A stretch of 64,000 bases of DNA from Chloracidobacterium sp. GTDB lineage: Bacteria > Acidobacteriota > Blastocatellia > Pyrinomonadales > Pyrinomonadaceae. Each line of letters opens with the position of its first letter. Positions within the stretch are counted from its first letter, which is position 1. The stretch lies in assembly GCA_016715795.1 (NCBI GenBank), contig JADJXP010000002.1, positions 1,178,001 to 1,242,000 on the forward strand. The letters are read 5' to 3'. Below the pieces are notes generated by a model. That model made no database searches and was not told where the DNA came from. It saw nothing but the letters and a program-made list of their open reading frames with translations. The translations under genes and the position numbers were made by a program. Below, piece after piece: positions 18,527 to 28,256 of this stretch.

Positions 18527-21460
18527 GTGAAGGCTATGAAAGAGAAGCTTTGGAAAGAATTTGTAGACGAAGGTGAGCGCAGCCTGCCGGTGCTGCAGGC
18601 GAACACTGGCCTGTCGCGCCGCACGTTTCTGGAGTTAATCGGCTATACAACGGCTGCCATTGCACTGACAAGTTGTACCGCTCCGGAGCAAAAGATCGTT
18701 CCGTTTTTGAAGCAGCCGCCCGAATTGACCCCGGGCGTTGCAAATTGGTACGCGTCAACCTGCGGGGGCTGCAGCGCGGGATGCGGAACGCTTGTGAAGG
18801 TTCGTGACGGCCGCCCGATCAAATTGGAGGGCAATCCTGAACACCCCGTAAGCAGAGGCGGACTCTGTCCGGTATCGCATTCATTGATCTTCGGACTCTA
18901 TGACTCCGAGCGTCTGCAACAGCCTCTCATTGGGGGCTCACCGACAACGTGGACCAAAATTGACGAAACGGTCTTGCAGAAACTCACATCGATCAAGAGT
19001 TCCGGTGCAAAGGTCCGCTTTCTTTCCAACACGATCATTAGCCCAACCGCGCTTGATACTGTCAACACATTTTTGGCTCAATTCAAGGATGCTAAGCACA
19101 TAGTTTACGAACCGATCTCAACGTCGGCCGTTCGACTTGCCCATAAGCGCACCCACGGAATCGAAGGGGTTCCGGATTACAGATTCGAAAGGGCAAAACT
19201 GCTTGTTAGCTTTGGTGCCGATTTTTTAGGAACGTGGATATCTCCTACCTCCTTTATTCGGGCCTACTCGCAGGCTCGGGACCTCAAGGGCGGTAGGCAC
19301 GAAATGCTGCGTCACATTCAATTCGAGTCAAGATTGTCGTTAACCGGCGCAAACGCGGACAAGCGAGTTAAGCTAACATTCGCGGAGGAGGCCGACGCAG
19401 TTCTCCACTTGGCAAAGCTCATCGCCGCCAAAGCTGCAATCGGTAGCGGTACTCCGGCCGAGATCGCAACTCACCAGTCAACCAAACTCTCTGAACACAC
19501 TAAGTCGGCCCTCGACAAGGTTGCCGATGAACTCGTCAGGGCAAAGGGGGCGTCGATCGTACTGTGCGGTTCAAATGATACGGACAAGCAGCACATCGTC
19601 AATTTCATCAATCAGACACTTGGTAATTATGGAGCTACGATAGACGTCGGTTTAGCAGTGTTGCAGGGCCAGAGCCGGGACGAAGACATGCAAACGCTTC
19701 TCCGGGAAATGAAGGAGGGAAGCGTCTCAGCCCTGTTCATGCTGAATACCAACCCGAGCTACGACTATTTTGCTAGCGCGGAGTTCGCAAGTGCGTTGGA
19801 CAAAGTTCCGCTCAAGGTCGCCTTCAGTCCTACGGCAGACGAAACATCTTCTCTAGCAGACGTTGTATGCCCGACACATCATTTCCTTGAAGCATGGGAT
19901 GACGCCGAGGCTGTGAGCGGGATACTCAGCTTGAATCAGCCGACCATCGCACCCCTCTTTGGAACTCGTGCATACCAGGAAAGCCTGATGCGCTGGAGCG
20001 GTGATAGTCGGAGTTACTACGAGGCTCTGCGTACTCGGTGGCAAACCAGCTATTTCCCCGGGCAGAGTAAGTTCAAGACGTTTGATGATTTCTGGGACCG
20101 GGCCCTTCACGACGGTGTCTATGTATCCCCAAAGGCAGAAAGCCCGACACCGGCGTTCAACGGTGAAGGCTTGGGAGAGGCCGCCACTCGCTTGACCGCT
20201 TTGCCGGGTTCAACCGAAGGGATGGCCCTTGCCCTATATCCAAAGGTTACATTGGGTGACGGCCGTTTCGGGAACAACCCGTGGCTCCATGAACTCCCTG
20301 ACCCTGTCAGTAAGGCGACTTGGGACAACTACGCGAGCGTCTCGCCGCAGACGGCAGCGAGGCTGGATCTCACCGAAGGACAGATCGTCCGACTGAGAAA
20401 GAACACGGCTGCGATAGAAGTCCCGGTCCTCATCCAAGCCGGGCAGAGTGACGATAGTATCGCGGTCGCTCTCGGCTACGGGCGGTCCAAGGCCGGGAAG
20501 GTCGGAAACAATGTCGGTGCGAATGCCTTTCCGTTCGTAGAGTTCTCGAACGGTACATTTCAGTATCAGGTGCAAGGTGTCTCGATCGAGCCGACCACGA
20601 ATCGTGTTGCTTTATCAAAGACCCAAACACACGATTCAGCCGAAGGACGGCCCCTGATCAAAGAATTTTCACTGGCCGAGATGATCAGCGGCCACCTGCA
20701 CGAAGAGAACGAGGAATACAAGGACCTGTGGGCCCCGCACGATTTTCCCGAACACAAATGGGGAATGGTGATTGACCTAAACGCTTGCGTCGGCTGCAAC
20801 GCATGTGTGCTAAGTTGCCAGGCGGAAAACAATATTCCGGTCGTAGGGAAAGAAGAGGTGGGGCGTCGGCGTGAAATGCACTGGATGAGGATCGACCGCT
20901 ACTACGACGAAAGGCCTGACGGAACAACAACCCGCTTCCAACCGATGACCTGTGAGCACTGTGACAATGCCTCGTGCGAGACGGTGTGCCCGGTTCTCGC
21001 AACGGTCCACAGCAGCGAAGGACTGAATATGCAGGCCTATAACCGATGTGTCGGAACGCGGTACTGCGCGAATAACTGTCCCTTTAAGGTTCGGCGGTTT
21101 AACTGGTTCCTTTACGCTCACGACGATCCTGTCGCAAACTTGGCCCTTAACCCGGACGTGACCGTCCGCTCACGCGGGGTCATGGAAAAGTGCACTTTCT
21201 GTGTTCAGCGCATCGAAGAGGGCAAGATCCGTGCACGCAACGAAGGCCGTCCGATCAAGGACGGCGAGATCCGGACGGCGTGTCAACAAAGCTGTCCTGC
21301 GAACGCAATTGAGTTTGGTGATCTGAAAGATCTGCAAAGTGGGGTTGCGGCCCTCAATCGCACAAGAAGGAATTACATCTTACTCGAAGAACTGAATCTC
21401 CGCCCCGGCCTTACCTATCTGGCTAAGGTGCGCAACGACGGCGAGAACCTGGAGGGATAA
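18527..21460 (+). CDS. actB: ActB, fused molybdopterin-like/Fe-S subunit of alternative complex III
   Basis: A 977-residue protein. An N-terminal twin-arginine motif (SRRTFLELIGYTTAAI) ends in a lipobox-like LTSC. The first domain (about 1-730) resembles a Mo-bisMGD oxidoreductase and keeps CGGCSAGC…GLCP, four cysteines that could bind a 4Fe-4S cluster. The second domain holds four Fe-S motifs: CVGCNACVLSC, CEHCDNASCETVCP, CVGTRYCANNCP (one Cys replaced, consistent with 3Fe-4S) and CTFC…CQQSCP. In characterised ACIII the first domain has no cofactor, so the retained N-terminal cysteines are noteworthy. The start used is a GTG at 18527; a methionine at 18536 is an alternative. Confidence 0.93.
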   Translation: MKAMKEKLWKEFVDEGERSLPVLQANTGLSRRTFLELIGYTTAAIALTSCTAPEQKIVPFLKQPPELTPGVANWYASTCGGCSAGCGTLVKVRDGRPIKLEGNPEHPVSRGGLCPVSHSLIFGLYDSERLQQPLIGGSPTTWTKIDETVLQKLTSIKSSGAKVRFLSNTIISPTALDTVNTFLAQFKDAKHIVYEPISTSAVRLAHKRTHGIEGVPDYRFERAKLLVSFGADFLGTWISPTSFIRAYSQARDLKGGRHEMLRHIQFESRLSLTGANADKRVKLTFAEEADAVLHLAKLIAAKAAIGSGTPAEIATHQSTKLSEHTKSALDKVADELVRAKGASIVLCGSNDTDKQHIVNFINQTLGNYGATIDVGLAVLQGQSRDEDMQTLLREMKEGSVSALFMLNTNPSYDYFASAEFASALDKVPLKVAFSPTADETSSLADVVCPTHHFLEAWDDAEAVSGILSLNQPTIAPLFGTRAYQESLMRWSGDSRSYYEALRTRWQTSYFPGQSKFKTFDDFWDRALHDGVYVSPKAESPTPAFNGEGLGEAATRLTALPGSTEGMALALYPKVTLGDGRFGNNPWLHELPDPVSKATWDNYASVSPQTAARLDLTEGQIVRLRKNTAAIEVPVLIQAGQSDDSIAVALGYGRSKAGKVGNNVGANAFPFVEFSNGTFQYQVQGVSIEPTTNRVALSKTQTHDSAEGRPLIKEFSLAEMISGHLHEENEEYKDLWAPHDFPEHKWGMVIDLNACVGCNACVLSCQAENNIPVVGKEEVGRRREMHWMRIDRYYDERPDGTTTRFQPMTCEHCDNASCETVCPVLATVHSSEGLNMQAYNRCVGTRYCANNCPFKVRRFNWFLYAHDDPVANLALNPDVTVRSRGVMEKCTFCVQRIEEGKIRARNEGRPIKDGEIRTACQQSCPANAIEFGDLKDLQSGVAALNRTRRNYILLEELNLRPGLTYLAKVRNDGENLEG

Positions 21461-21467
21461 CCTTGGC

Positions 21468-22904
21468 ATGGCAGCAGTCTTGAAAGACATTGGGCGTCAG
21501 ACATCAGACGAAGAGGATCGCGTTCGGACCGAGATAGACAAGATCACGGCCCACACGGTGTATTCTCGCCTTCGAGAGCCTCTTATTGATGACAATAAGT
21601 CATACTCAGACGTTACTGGGGATATTTGCGCCCTCTTCGAACGATCTCCCGGCACCGGTTGGTGGATACTGTTTGGTATATCGGTCACGCTTTTGACGAT
21701 CGGGGTTGTTGCCGCCATCAACACAGTAACCGTCGGTATTGGGACTTGGGGGCTAAACAAAACCGTTGGTTGGGCATTCGGCATAACGAACTTTGTGTTC
21801 TGGATCGGCATCGGCCATGCCGGAACCTTCATTTCTGCAATTCTGTATCTGTTCGCACAAAAGTGGCGTACGTCCATCAACCGTTCCGCTGAAGCAATGA
21901 CGCTGATCGCGGTGATGTGTGCCGGTGTCTTTCCGATCCTGCATATGGGCCGCCCGTGGCTCTTTTATTGGATAATGCCTTATCCCAACACCCGTGGATC
22001 ACTCTGGGTGAATTTTCGTTCGCCGCTGCTTTGGGATTTCTTTGCCATTTCTACCTACTTTACGATCTCGCTCGTTTTCTGGTATCTGGGACTAGTGCCT
22101 GATCTGGCGACAGCGCGAGACCGAGCAAAAGGTAAGCTGCGAAAAACCTTTTACACGATCCTGAGTTTGGGGTGGAACGGTTCGAACCGGACATGGTCAC
22201 GGTATGAGACGGTGTATGGCGTGCTCGCCGCACTTGCGACGCCACTGGTGCTTTCCGTCCACAGCATTGTCAGTTTTGACTTTGCAACCTCGCTTGTACC
22301 GGGCTGGCATTCCACGATCTTTCCGCCCTATTTTGTCGCAGGCGCGGTCTTTTCAGGCTTTGCGATGGTCACAACGCTGCTTATCCCGGTAAGAAAGGTC
22401 ATGCGCCTTGAAGCGTACATCACTATCCAGCACCTGGATAACATGTGCAAGATCACGCTGTTGACCGGCTCGATCGTAGGCTTGTCGTACCTGACAGAAC
22501 TTTTTACCGGGTTCTACAGTGGCAATCCGAATGAAATTGCGGTGATTGTTAACCGCATGCTTGGACCCTACGCATGGGCCTACTGGGTGATGTTTAGCTG
22601 CAACGCGCTTATACCGCAGCTCTTTTGGCTCAAGGCCTTCCGGACAAGGATCCCGCTGATATTGATGCTGTGTATTCTTGTGAATGTCGGAATGTGGTTT
22701 GAACGCTTCGTCATCATCGTTACGAGCCTGCACAGAGATTATCTACCATCGAGTTGGGCTATGTTCATACCTACATTGACGGACGTCGGCCTTTTGGTCG
22801 GAAGTTTCGGGTTGTTCTTTACGGCATTCCTGATCTTCTTAAGGCTATTTCCCGCTATTTCTATCAACGAGGTCAAGGGGGTATTGCATTATGCGCGCGA
22901 CTGA
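21468..22904 (+). CDS. actC: ActC, NrfD-family quinol-oxidising membrane subunit
   Basis: A 478-residue integral membrane protein with about ten hydrophobic segments, belonging to the NrfD/PsrC family. In ACIII this subunit binds menaquinol and passes electrons to ActB. Conserved features include FWIGIGHAGTFISAILYLF and MGRPWLFYWIMPYPN. It begins with an ATG 8 bp after actB and overlaps actD by 14 bp. Confidence 0.93.
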   Translation: MAAVLKDIGRQTSDEEDRVRTEIDKITAHTVYSRLREPLIDDNKSYSDVTGDICALFERSPGTGWWILFGISVTLLTIGVVAAINTVTVGIGTWGLNKTVGWAFGITNFVFWIGIGHAGTFISAILYLFAQKWRTSINRSAEAMTLIAVMCAGVFPILHMGRPWLFYWIMPYPNTRGSLWVNFRSPLLWDFFAISTYFTISLVFWYLGLVPDLATARDRAKGKLRKTFYTILSLGWNGSNRTWSRYETVYGVLAALATPLVLSVHSIVSFDFATSLVPGWHSTIFPPYFVAGAVFSGFAMVTTLLIPVRKVMRLEAYITIQHLDNMCKITLLTGSIVGLSYLTELFTGFYSGNPNEIAVIVNRMLGPYAWAYWVMFSCNALIPQLFWLKAFRTRIPLILMLCILVNVGMWFERFVIIVTSLHRDYLPSSWAMFIPTLTDVGLLVGSFGLFFTAFLIFLRLFPAISINEVKGVLHYARD

Positions 22905-23436
22905 ACCGGGCGAAAAGACTGTGCGTTATGCTGCAGCCTTTTTCGACAACGAGAACGATCTAATGGGGATCGCGGCAGAGGCTCGACTTCGAGGCTTTGT
23001 CATACAGGATGTCTTTACACCGTACCCAATCCACGGAATGGACAGGGCGGTTGGGTTGAAACGCTCGCGATTAGGGTGGATAGCCTTTATAGCCGGTGCG
23101 CTGGGGTTGATCTCGGCGATTCTTCTGCAGGTATGGACCTCCGCCTATGACTGGCCTCTCAATGTCGGGGGCAAGCCCTTCAACTCATTTCCGCTCTTTG
23201 TTCCGGTCATGTTCGAACTCACGGTCCTTTTCTCCGGCCTGATCTCGATCGGCGTTCTCTTCATGCTGAATCGGCTATGGATCTTCAGCAAGAAGCAGAT
23301 ATTTGAACGCGTAACGGACGATCGGTTCGTATTGGTCCTAAGACAGGAGGATGCCTCGTTCGACGCCGAGAAGGCAGCGCGTCTGTTTACTAAGTATCAC
23401 GCTATTAATGTAATGGAAGGTGATAGGTTTGTATGA
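22891..23436 (+). CDS. actD: ActD, DUF3341 membrane subunit of alternative complex III
   Basis: A 181-residue protein with a cytoplasmic N-terminal ferredoxin-like segment (VRYAAAFFDNENDLMGIAAEARLRGF) and two hydrophobic helices (GWIAFIAGALGLISAILLQVW; VMFELTVLFSGLISIGVLFML). This is the DUF3341/ActD pattern. It stabilises the ActC/ActF membrane part. It overlaps actC and actE. Confidence 0.92.
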   Translation: MRATEPGEKTVRYAAAFFDNENDLMGIAAEARLRGFVIQDVFTPYPIHGMDRAVGLKRSRLGWIAFIAGALGLISAILLQVWTSAYDWPLNVGGKPFNSFPLFVPVMFELTVLFSGLISIGVLFMLNRLWIFSKKQIFERVTDDRFVLVLRQEDASFDAEKAARLFTKYHAINVMEGDRFV

Positions 23437-23993
23437 AGAAATCCTTGACCGTGATCTTGTTCATCCTTCTGCCGGTGGTCGTGATCGGTGGAATGATCGT
23501 ATTGCGTCGTGACATCACAAGGCGCAATCGCGAGATCCCTACACAAATGCAGTATTCTCCTGCGTACCTGTCACAAACAGTAAATCCCGTCTTGCCGAAT
23601 GGGATGACTTTGCAGCCGCCGGTAGAGGGAACTGTGCCGCGCGAATTTATGCCATTTCACTACCAAGCGACCCCAGAAGAAGCCTTGCGGGCCGGAAGGG
23701 AACTGGTCAATCCCTTTCAGCCAACTCAGGAAAATCTTGAACGGGGACGGTACATCTACACGAACACCTGCTCCGTCTGTCACGGTTCGTCGGGCGCGGG
23801 CGACGGGTCCGTCATTCCAAAGTACCCAAATCCACCTTCCTACCAAACCGACGCCTCCAAGGCGTTGGCCGACGGGACGATGTTTCACATTATCACGCTA
23901 GGAAGGAACAACATGCCGCCGCATGCGGCCCAAGTATCGGCAGAAGACCGTTGGAAAGTGATTCTTTTTATTCGAAGTCTGCAAGGAAAGTGA
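23433..23993 (+). CDS. actE: ActE, monohaem cytochrome c of alternative complex III
   Basis: A 186-residue cytochrome c with an N-terminal signal anchor (LTVILFILLPVVVIGGMIVL) and one haem site CSVCH. The distal methionine is probably in GRNNMPPHA. ActE accepts electrons from ActA or ActB and may hand them to a soluble cytochrome. It overlaps actD by 4 bp; actF follows after 3 bp. Confidence 0.93.
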   Translation: MKKSLTVILFILLPVVVIGGMIVLRRDITRRNREIPTQMQYSPAYLSQTVNPVLPNGMTLQPPVEGTVPREFMPFHYQATPEEALRAGRELVNPFQPTQENLERGRYIYTNTCSVCHGSSGAGDGSVIPKYPNPPSYQTDASKALADGTMFHIITLGRNNMPPHAAQVSAEDRWKVILFIRSLQGK

Positions 23994-23996
23994 ACT

Positions 23997-25184
23997 ATGG
24001 CGAAGAATGCATTTCTTGATAAACGGGAACAGAACATCCTCCTCGTAATTCTGCTCATTGGTTTGGTCGGCGGCACGTTGGGTTTCCTCTCGGGTGAGCG
24101 TTTCTGGTTCAGTTTCCTGCAAAATGCATTTTTTGTTCTAACGCTCGCTCTCGGCGCCGCCCTCTTTGTCACGATCAATGCAGTATCGAATGCTGGTTGG
24201 GCAACCGCTCTGCGCCGGGTACCGGAAGCGATGATGGCCTATGTGCCGATCGGCGCGGTCAGTATGTTGCTTGTGTTCTTCGGCCGAAGTGCGATCTACG
24301 AATGGACGCGTCCGGTCACCGCGGCACACGAGGCTGGCCTCGAACTCGGCTTCAAGCACGCTTGGCTAAGTGTGCCATTCTTTTTCATTCGAATGATCCT
24401 ATTCCTGGCAATCTGGTCTGGCCTGATCTACTTGATCCGTAGAACGTCATCGCAGCAGGATATCGACGGCAATCTGGCTCATACAAGAAAGCGAAAGATC
24501 TATTCGTCGATCTTTATTGTCATTTTTGGCATTACGTTCTCCCTCGCATCGTTTGACTGGATCATGTCAATCGAGCCCCTGTTCTACAGTACGATCTTCG
24601 CGTTCTACGTGATCGCCGGCACCCTTACGAGCAGCGTTGCTGCGATTACAGTCATCGTCATCCTCCTAAAACAGCGAGGCTATTTGGCGGCTGTTGGAGA
24701 CAGCCATCTGCACAAACTGGGACAACTCGTTTTGGGGTTTGCTACATTCTGGGCCTATATCTGGATCTCTCAGTATTTGCTGATCTACTATGCGAACTTA
24801 CCAGAAGAAACGATCTACTACTATCGGCGTACCTCGTCAAACGGGTGGATGGCTGTCTTTCTCGTGAACCTCTTCCTTAATTGGGTTATTCCGTTTGTAA
24901 TGCTCCTCCCGCGCCAAGTAAAGATGAACACAAGATGGATGCTGGCGGCCTGTTGCATCGTCCTTTTGGGACACTGGATAGACCTCTACGTGATGATCTT
25001 TCCGCCCATATTTGGCAGTCCAATGATAGGCTGGGTCGACATCGCGGTCTTACTTGGCTTCACGGCACTTTTTGTGAGCTTCCTTATCAGGAATCTGCAT
25101 CCGGACAGACTGATCCCATATAATGACCCCTACCTGGATGAGAGCATGGGCAGAACTACATTGGAACTCGCATCTGGCGGATAA
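23997..25184 (+). CDS. actF: ActF, second NrfD-like membrane subunit of alternative complex III
   Basis: A 395-residue membrane protein with about ten hydrophobic segments, a divergent relative of ActC lacking an obvious quinol site. Conserved blocks include ITFSLASFDWIMSIEPLFYSTIFAFY and MLLPRQVKMNTRWMLAACCIVLLGHWIDLYVMI. It is the last gene of the transcript. No cytochrome oxidase genes follow, unlike in many ACIII operons. No clear terminator is seen before the opposing tRNA genes. Confidence 0.92.
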   Translation: MAKNAFLDKREQNILLVILLIGLVGGTLGFLSGERFWFSFLQNAFFVLTLALGAALFVTINAVSNAGWATALRRVPEAMMAYVPIGAVSMLLVFFGRSAIYEWTRPVTAAHEAGLELGFKHAWLSVPFFFIRMILFLAIWSGLIYLIRRTSSQQDIDGNLAHTRKRKIYSSIFIVIFGITFSLASFDWIMSIEPLFYSTIFAFYVIAGTLTSSVAAITVIVILLKQRGYLAAVGDSHLHKLGQLVLGFATFWAYIWISQYLLIYYANLPEETIYYYRRTSSNGWMAVFLVNLFLNWVIPFVMLLPRQVKMNTRWMLAACCIVLLGHWIDLYVMIFPPIFGSPMIGWVDIAVLLGFTALFVSFLIRNLHPDRLIPYNDPYLDESMGRTTLELASGG

Positions 25185-25208
25185 ATACGTTCTTCTTTAG
25201 ATTTGAGT

Positions 25209-25283
<75 letters not shown>

Positions 25284-25305
25284 ATGAACGGAAGGATAAA
25301 GGAGA

Positions 25306-25351
25306 AAGGCTAAAGAAGAAAGGCACGATCAAGCCTTTATCCTTCAGCCTT
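25306..25351. repeat. hairpin between tRNA genes
   Basis: 25306-25324 (AAGGCTAAAGAAGAAAGGC) and 25333-25351 (GCCTTTATCCTTCAGCCTT) are imperfect inverted repeats with an 8-bp loop. It could be a degenerate repeat or processing hairpin in the tRNA transcript. Confidence 0.5.
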
Positions 25352-25364
25352 GGCCCCTACAAAC

Positions 25365-25439
25365 TGGAGCGGGAGACGAGGGTCGAACTCGCGACTTCGA
25401 CCTTGGCAAGGTCGCGCTCTACCACTGAGCTACTCCCGC
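25365..25439 (-). tRNA. tRNA-Gly (anticodon GCC)
   Basis: On the minus strand the acceptor starts GCGGGAG and pairs with CTCCCGC. The D-arm is TAGCTCAGTGGTAGAGC, the anticodon loop is CTTGCCAAG, the T-arm is GAGTTCGACCCTC, and an encoded CCA is present. It lies upstream of tRNA-Cys, and the two are probably co-transcribed. Confidence 0.97.
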
Positions 25440-25498
25440 GGCAAATGATAATTCTACCGTCTGGCACTGAATTGTCAAGCCGGTTCGCGCCCGAACAA

Positions 25499-27139
25499 CT
25501 AGGGCGAAACGGTAATGTCCTTTAGAAACGTCCAGTCGCCGCTGGGACTGATCTGGACGTTGGCTATGCGCTTATTCGACACGACAATATTAGCTGGATA
25601 CCAGAGCGGGATCAGCGGCAAATCGTTCGATACAATGTCCCACGCGCGGGCATAGAGTTGTTTCGCGACGCCCTTGTCGGTGGCGTTGAGGGCATCTTCG
25701 ACAAGCTTATCAACCTCAGCATTGGAGTATCTGCTTCGGTTGCAGCACGAAACGGTAGTGCTCGGTATCTTCGTCGAGCTAAAGAGGTCGCGCAGAAATA
25801 TCGGGTCCTGATTGCCACCTATCCAAATGCCTGTGTACATTTGGAACTGGCCCTGTCTAAGGTGCTGGAGGATAGTTGGTCCGTCGAGAGTCTCGATTTG
25901 AATGTTGAGGCCCACATCGTTTAGCGAACTCTGGATGGCCTGAGCATACTGAGACACGGCGGCGCTGTTTGCCCTAAACTTAAATACTATCGGCTCATTC
26001 TTGTAGCCGGCTTCCAGCAAAAGTTGTCGGGCCTTGGCCGGATCATGAGAATATTCTTTTCCGGGTGCAAAAGCCCAAGATTGAGCCGGAAGGATCGACG
26101 AAGCGGTTCTCGCCTGATCCGAAAGCAGTTCTTTAACGATCTTTTCTCTATCGAGAGCATAGCCGATCGCCTGCCGGACCTTAACATTCGCCAACGGGCC
26201 CGAGGATACATTGAAAACGAGGTACTGAATGTTCGATCCGTCAGTTTGAAGAAGGTTGAGTTGTCCGGCACTCTGAATGGATTTCAGGATGTCGGGCGGA
26301 AGGTTCGTTGGATTCGGAGCGATATCAACCTCGCCCGTTTGGAGTTCGGCGGTCAGGGCGGTCGCATCGGTAATCGATTTGACCCTTAGTTCCTTGATCT
26401 TTGGAGCTCCTTCCCAGTAGTCCGGGAATGCCTCGAGTTCAAGGACGCCTTGAGATGCATCAAGCCGGACGAATTTGAAGGGGCCGCTTCCAACGGGGCT
26501 ATCCTTCTGCTGTCCGACAGTGCCCTCCGGGATGATAGGGACGGCAACCAGGTTCGCCAACAACTGTGTCCGCAGGCCCGGTTTGGCTATGACAAATACG
26601 ACCGTTCTCTCGTCGGGTGTCGTGATCGAGGTAATGTGCGGTACCGACTTCGTCTTGGGCTCGGCCTTTGGGGTAGTATTTGCGTCAGATCCCTCAACGG
26701 GAGCTGCTAGCTTGCCCATTTTCGCATCGTCCGCGGGAACCGTATCGTAAAAGGCCTTCGCCTTGTTTCCGTCGGCTTTGAATAACTCGTCGAAGGTATA
26801 TTTGACGTCGGCCGAACTCAGCACCTTTCCATTATGGAATTTAACTCCATCCCGCAACGTAAAGGTCAACGTCAGGCCGTCAGGCGATGTTGTGATGTCG
26901 CTAGCAAGTTCGCCAACATAATCAAACTTCTCATCCTTGCGAACCAGCGTATTGAGCATTAGGTTCTTTATGCGCTCAGATGCCGAATCGGACTGGGTCG
27001 TCGTCAGCGTATCGAGTGTCGTGAATTTCTCAGGGATGGCAACCGTCACGAATCCTGAATTCTTTCGGCGGCACGTTGCCGACGCTACACACAACACCAA
27101 CAGCAACATCCAAAATACGGTTTTACGCAGATTCGTCAT
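25499..27139 (-). CDS. ABC transporter substrate-binding protein, peptide/nickel (SBP_bac_5) family
   Basis: A 546-residue extracytoplasmic solute-binding protein of the DppA/OppA type. The motif GLTLTFTLRDGVKFHNGKVLSSADVKYTF is the family signature, and VKVRQAIGYALDREKIV is also typical. The leader LRKTVFWMLLLVLCVASATC ends at a cysteine that may be lipidated, although Thr before it is unusual for a lipobox. Residues about 145-170 form a low-complexity insertion (EGSDANTTPKAEPKTKS). It overlaps the nagZ-like gene by 4 bp and is probably translated with it. With a muropeptide glycosidase beside it, uptake of cell-wall peptides is a reasonable guess. No permease genes are nearby. Confidence 0.88.
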   Translation of the reverse strand: MTNLRKTVFWMLLLVLCVASATCRRKNSGFVTVAIPEKFTTLDTLTTTQSDSASERIKNLMLNTLVRKDEKFDYVGELASDITTSPDGLTLTFTLRDGVKFHNGKVLSSADVKYTFDELFKADGNKAKAFYDTVPADDAKMGKLAAPVEGSDANTTPKAEPKTKSVPHITSITTPDERTVVFVIAKPGLRTQLLANLVAVPIIPEGTVGQQKDSPVGSGPFKFVRLDASQGVLELEAFPDYWEGAPKIKELRVKSITDATALTAELQTGEVDIAPNPTNLPPDILKSIQSAGQLNLLQTDGSNIQYLVFNVSSGPLANVKVRQAIGYALDREKIVKELLSDQARTASSILPAQSWAFAPGKEYSHDPAKARQLLLEAGYKNEPIVFKFRANSAAVSQYAQAIQSSLNDVGLNIQIETLDGPTILQHLRQGQFQMYTGIWIGGNQDPIFLRDLFSSTKIPSTTVSCCNRSRYSNAEVDKLVEDALNATDKGVAKQLYARAWDIVSNDLPLIPLWYPANIVVSNKRIANVQISPSGDWTFLKDITVSP

Positions 27140-28248
27140 TTCTCCCCAGGTGTGATTGACAGCTTCGCCTCCAACGTAGTGATCTCATGGCAGAGTTCGT
27201 CAAGCCGTTCGAGATCGAACTCCGGCGACGGTGCAAGCATCCTTTTGATCCGTGCGATCCTCGCTAGGGATCGATGGATGCGTTCATCTGATATTCGCCC
27301 CTCGTTGACGGCGGCGCAAACCGCTGCGAAACCTCGCCTGATTGCATCCGCGTCGGCACAGATCGCGAGCATGTCACAGCCGGCATCAAGCGCCAGCACG
27401 CAGGCCTCACCTATACCGAAATTGCGGACAATCGCTCCCATCTCGAGGTCATCGGTGATTACGAGGCCTTGAAAGCCTAACTCATCTCTCAACAGGCCCG
27501 TAAGGACCTTATGACTGAGAGATGCAGGTAAGAGTTTCCCACTTTCACCAGCCTCCTGCAAACGGCTTTGCGGATACGCCGCATGAGCGACCATAACCGC
27601 TCGGATGTCAGGTATCTGGACATACGGGGCCAGATCTACGCATCGCATAGTGTCGTCATCGATCTCGACCAACGGAAGTTCCTCATGCGAATCCACTACC
27701 GATGCACCCAGTCCGGGAAAATGCTTCAGGCAACCGATTATCCCGTTGCCTTGCAGTACATCGAGAAAAGTCCCGGCCATCCGCACGACATCCGCGCTCG
27801 ACGCACCGAATCCACGCGAGAAAAGCCCATTGTTGTTCGCCGCCCGAGACTTGTCGATCACATCTACGACCGGTGCAAAATTCATGTTGAACCCAAGTAT
27901 CCGCAACGATTCTGAAATGATGCGCGCGAGGACGCGGGCATCCTCTTCGTTCCGAAGCCGGGCGGCAGCCGGCATTGGCAACATGATCCGACGCAGGCGA
28001 TCTACGCGGCCACCTTCCTGGTCGACGCTTAGAAGCGGCACCGTGGGCAAGAAGCCGCGAAGGGCATCAAGGAGTTCGCGGCACCCAAGCCCATCACGGA
28101 TGTTGCGTGAAAAGAGGCAAATGCCGCCCGCCGGAACTTCGCTCAACAGGCTGCGGGCCGATGCGTCCAGTTCTGGTCCGGAAATGCCAACAAAAAATAG
28201 CTGGCCGATCTTCTGCTCTAAAGATAGTGATTCCAGTGATGGCAGCAT
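27136..28248 (-). CDS. nagZ: glycoside hydrolase family 3, beta-N-acetylhexosaminidase (NagZ-like)
   Basis: A 370-residue GH3 enzyme. The motif KHFPGLGASVVDSHEELP contains the Lys-His-Phe-Pro-Gly and Asp-Ser-His loop typical of NagZ, whose His acts as acid/base. The nucleophile motif is VITDDLEMGAI. NagZ removes GlcNAc from recycled anhydro-muropeptides in the cytoplasm. No signal peptide is visible. The gene lies between the asparaginase (8 bp gap) and the peptide-binding protein (4 bp overlap), suggesting one transcript from mutS downwards. Confidence 0.9.
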   Translation of the reverse strand: MLPSLESLSLEQKIGQLFFVGISGPELDASARSLLSEVPAGGICLFSRNIRDGLGCRELLDALRGFLPTVPLLSVDQEGGRVDRLRRIMLPMPAAARLRNEEDARVLARIISESLRILGFNMNFAPVVDVIDKSRAANNNGLFSRGFGASSADVVRMAGTFLDVLQGNGIIGCLKHFPGLGASVVDSHEELPLVEIDDDTMRCVDLAPYVQIPDIRAVMVAHAAYPQSRLQEAGESGKLLPASLSHKVLTGLLRDELGFQGLVITDDLEMGAIVRNFGIGEACVLALDAGCDMLAICADADAIRRGFAAVCAAVNEGRISDERIHRSLARIARIKRMLAPSPEFDLERLDELCHEITTLEAKLSITPGEK

Positions 28249-28256
28249 CGTAAGGA

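Noticed and set aside
18527..21460. Stand-alone Mo enzyme (PsrA/TtrA type) instead of ActB
   Set aside because: The fused four-cluster domain and the surrounding actA, C, D, E, F genes define ACIII.
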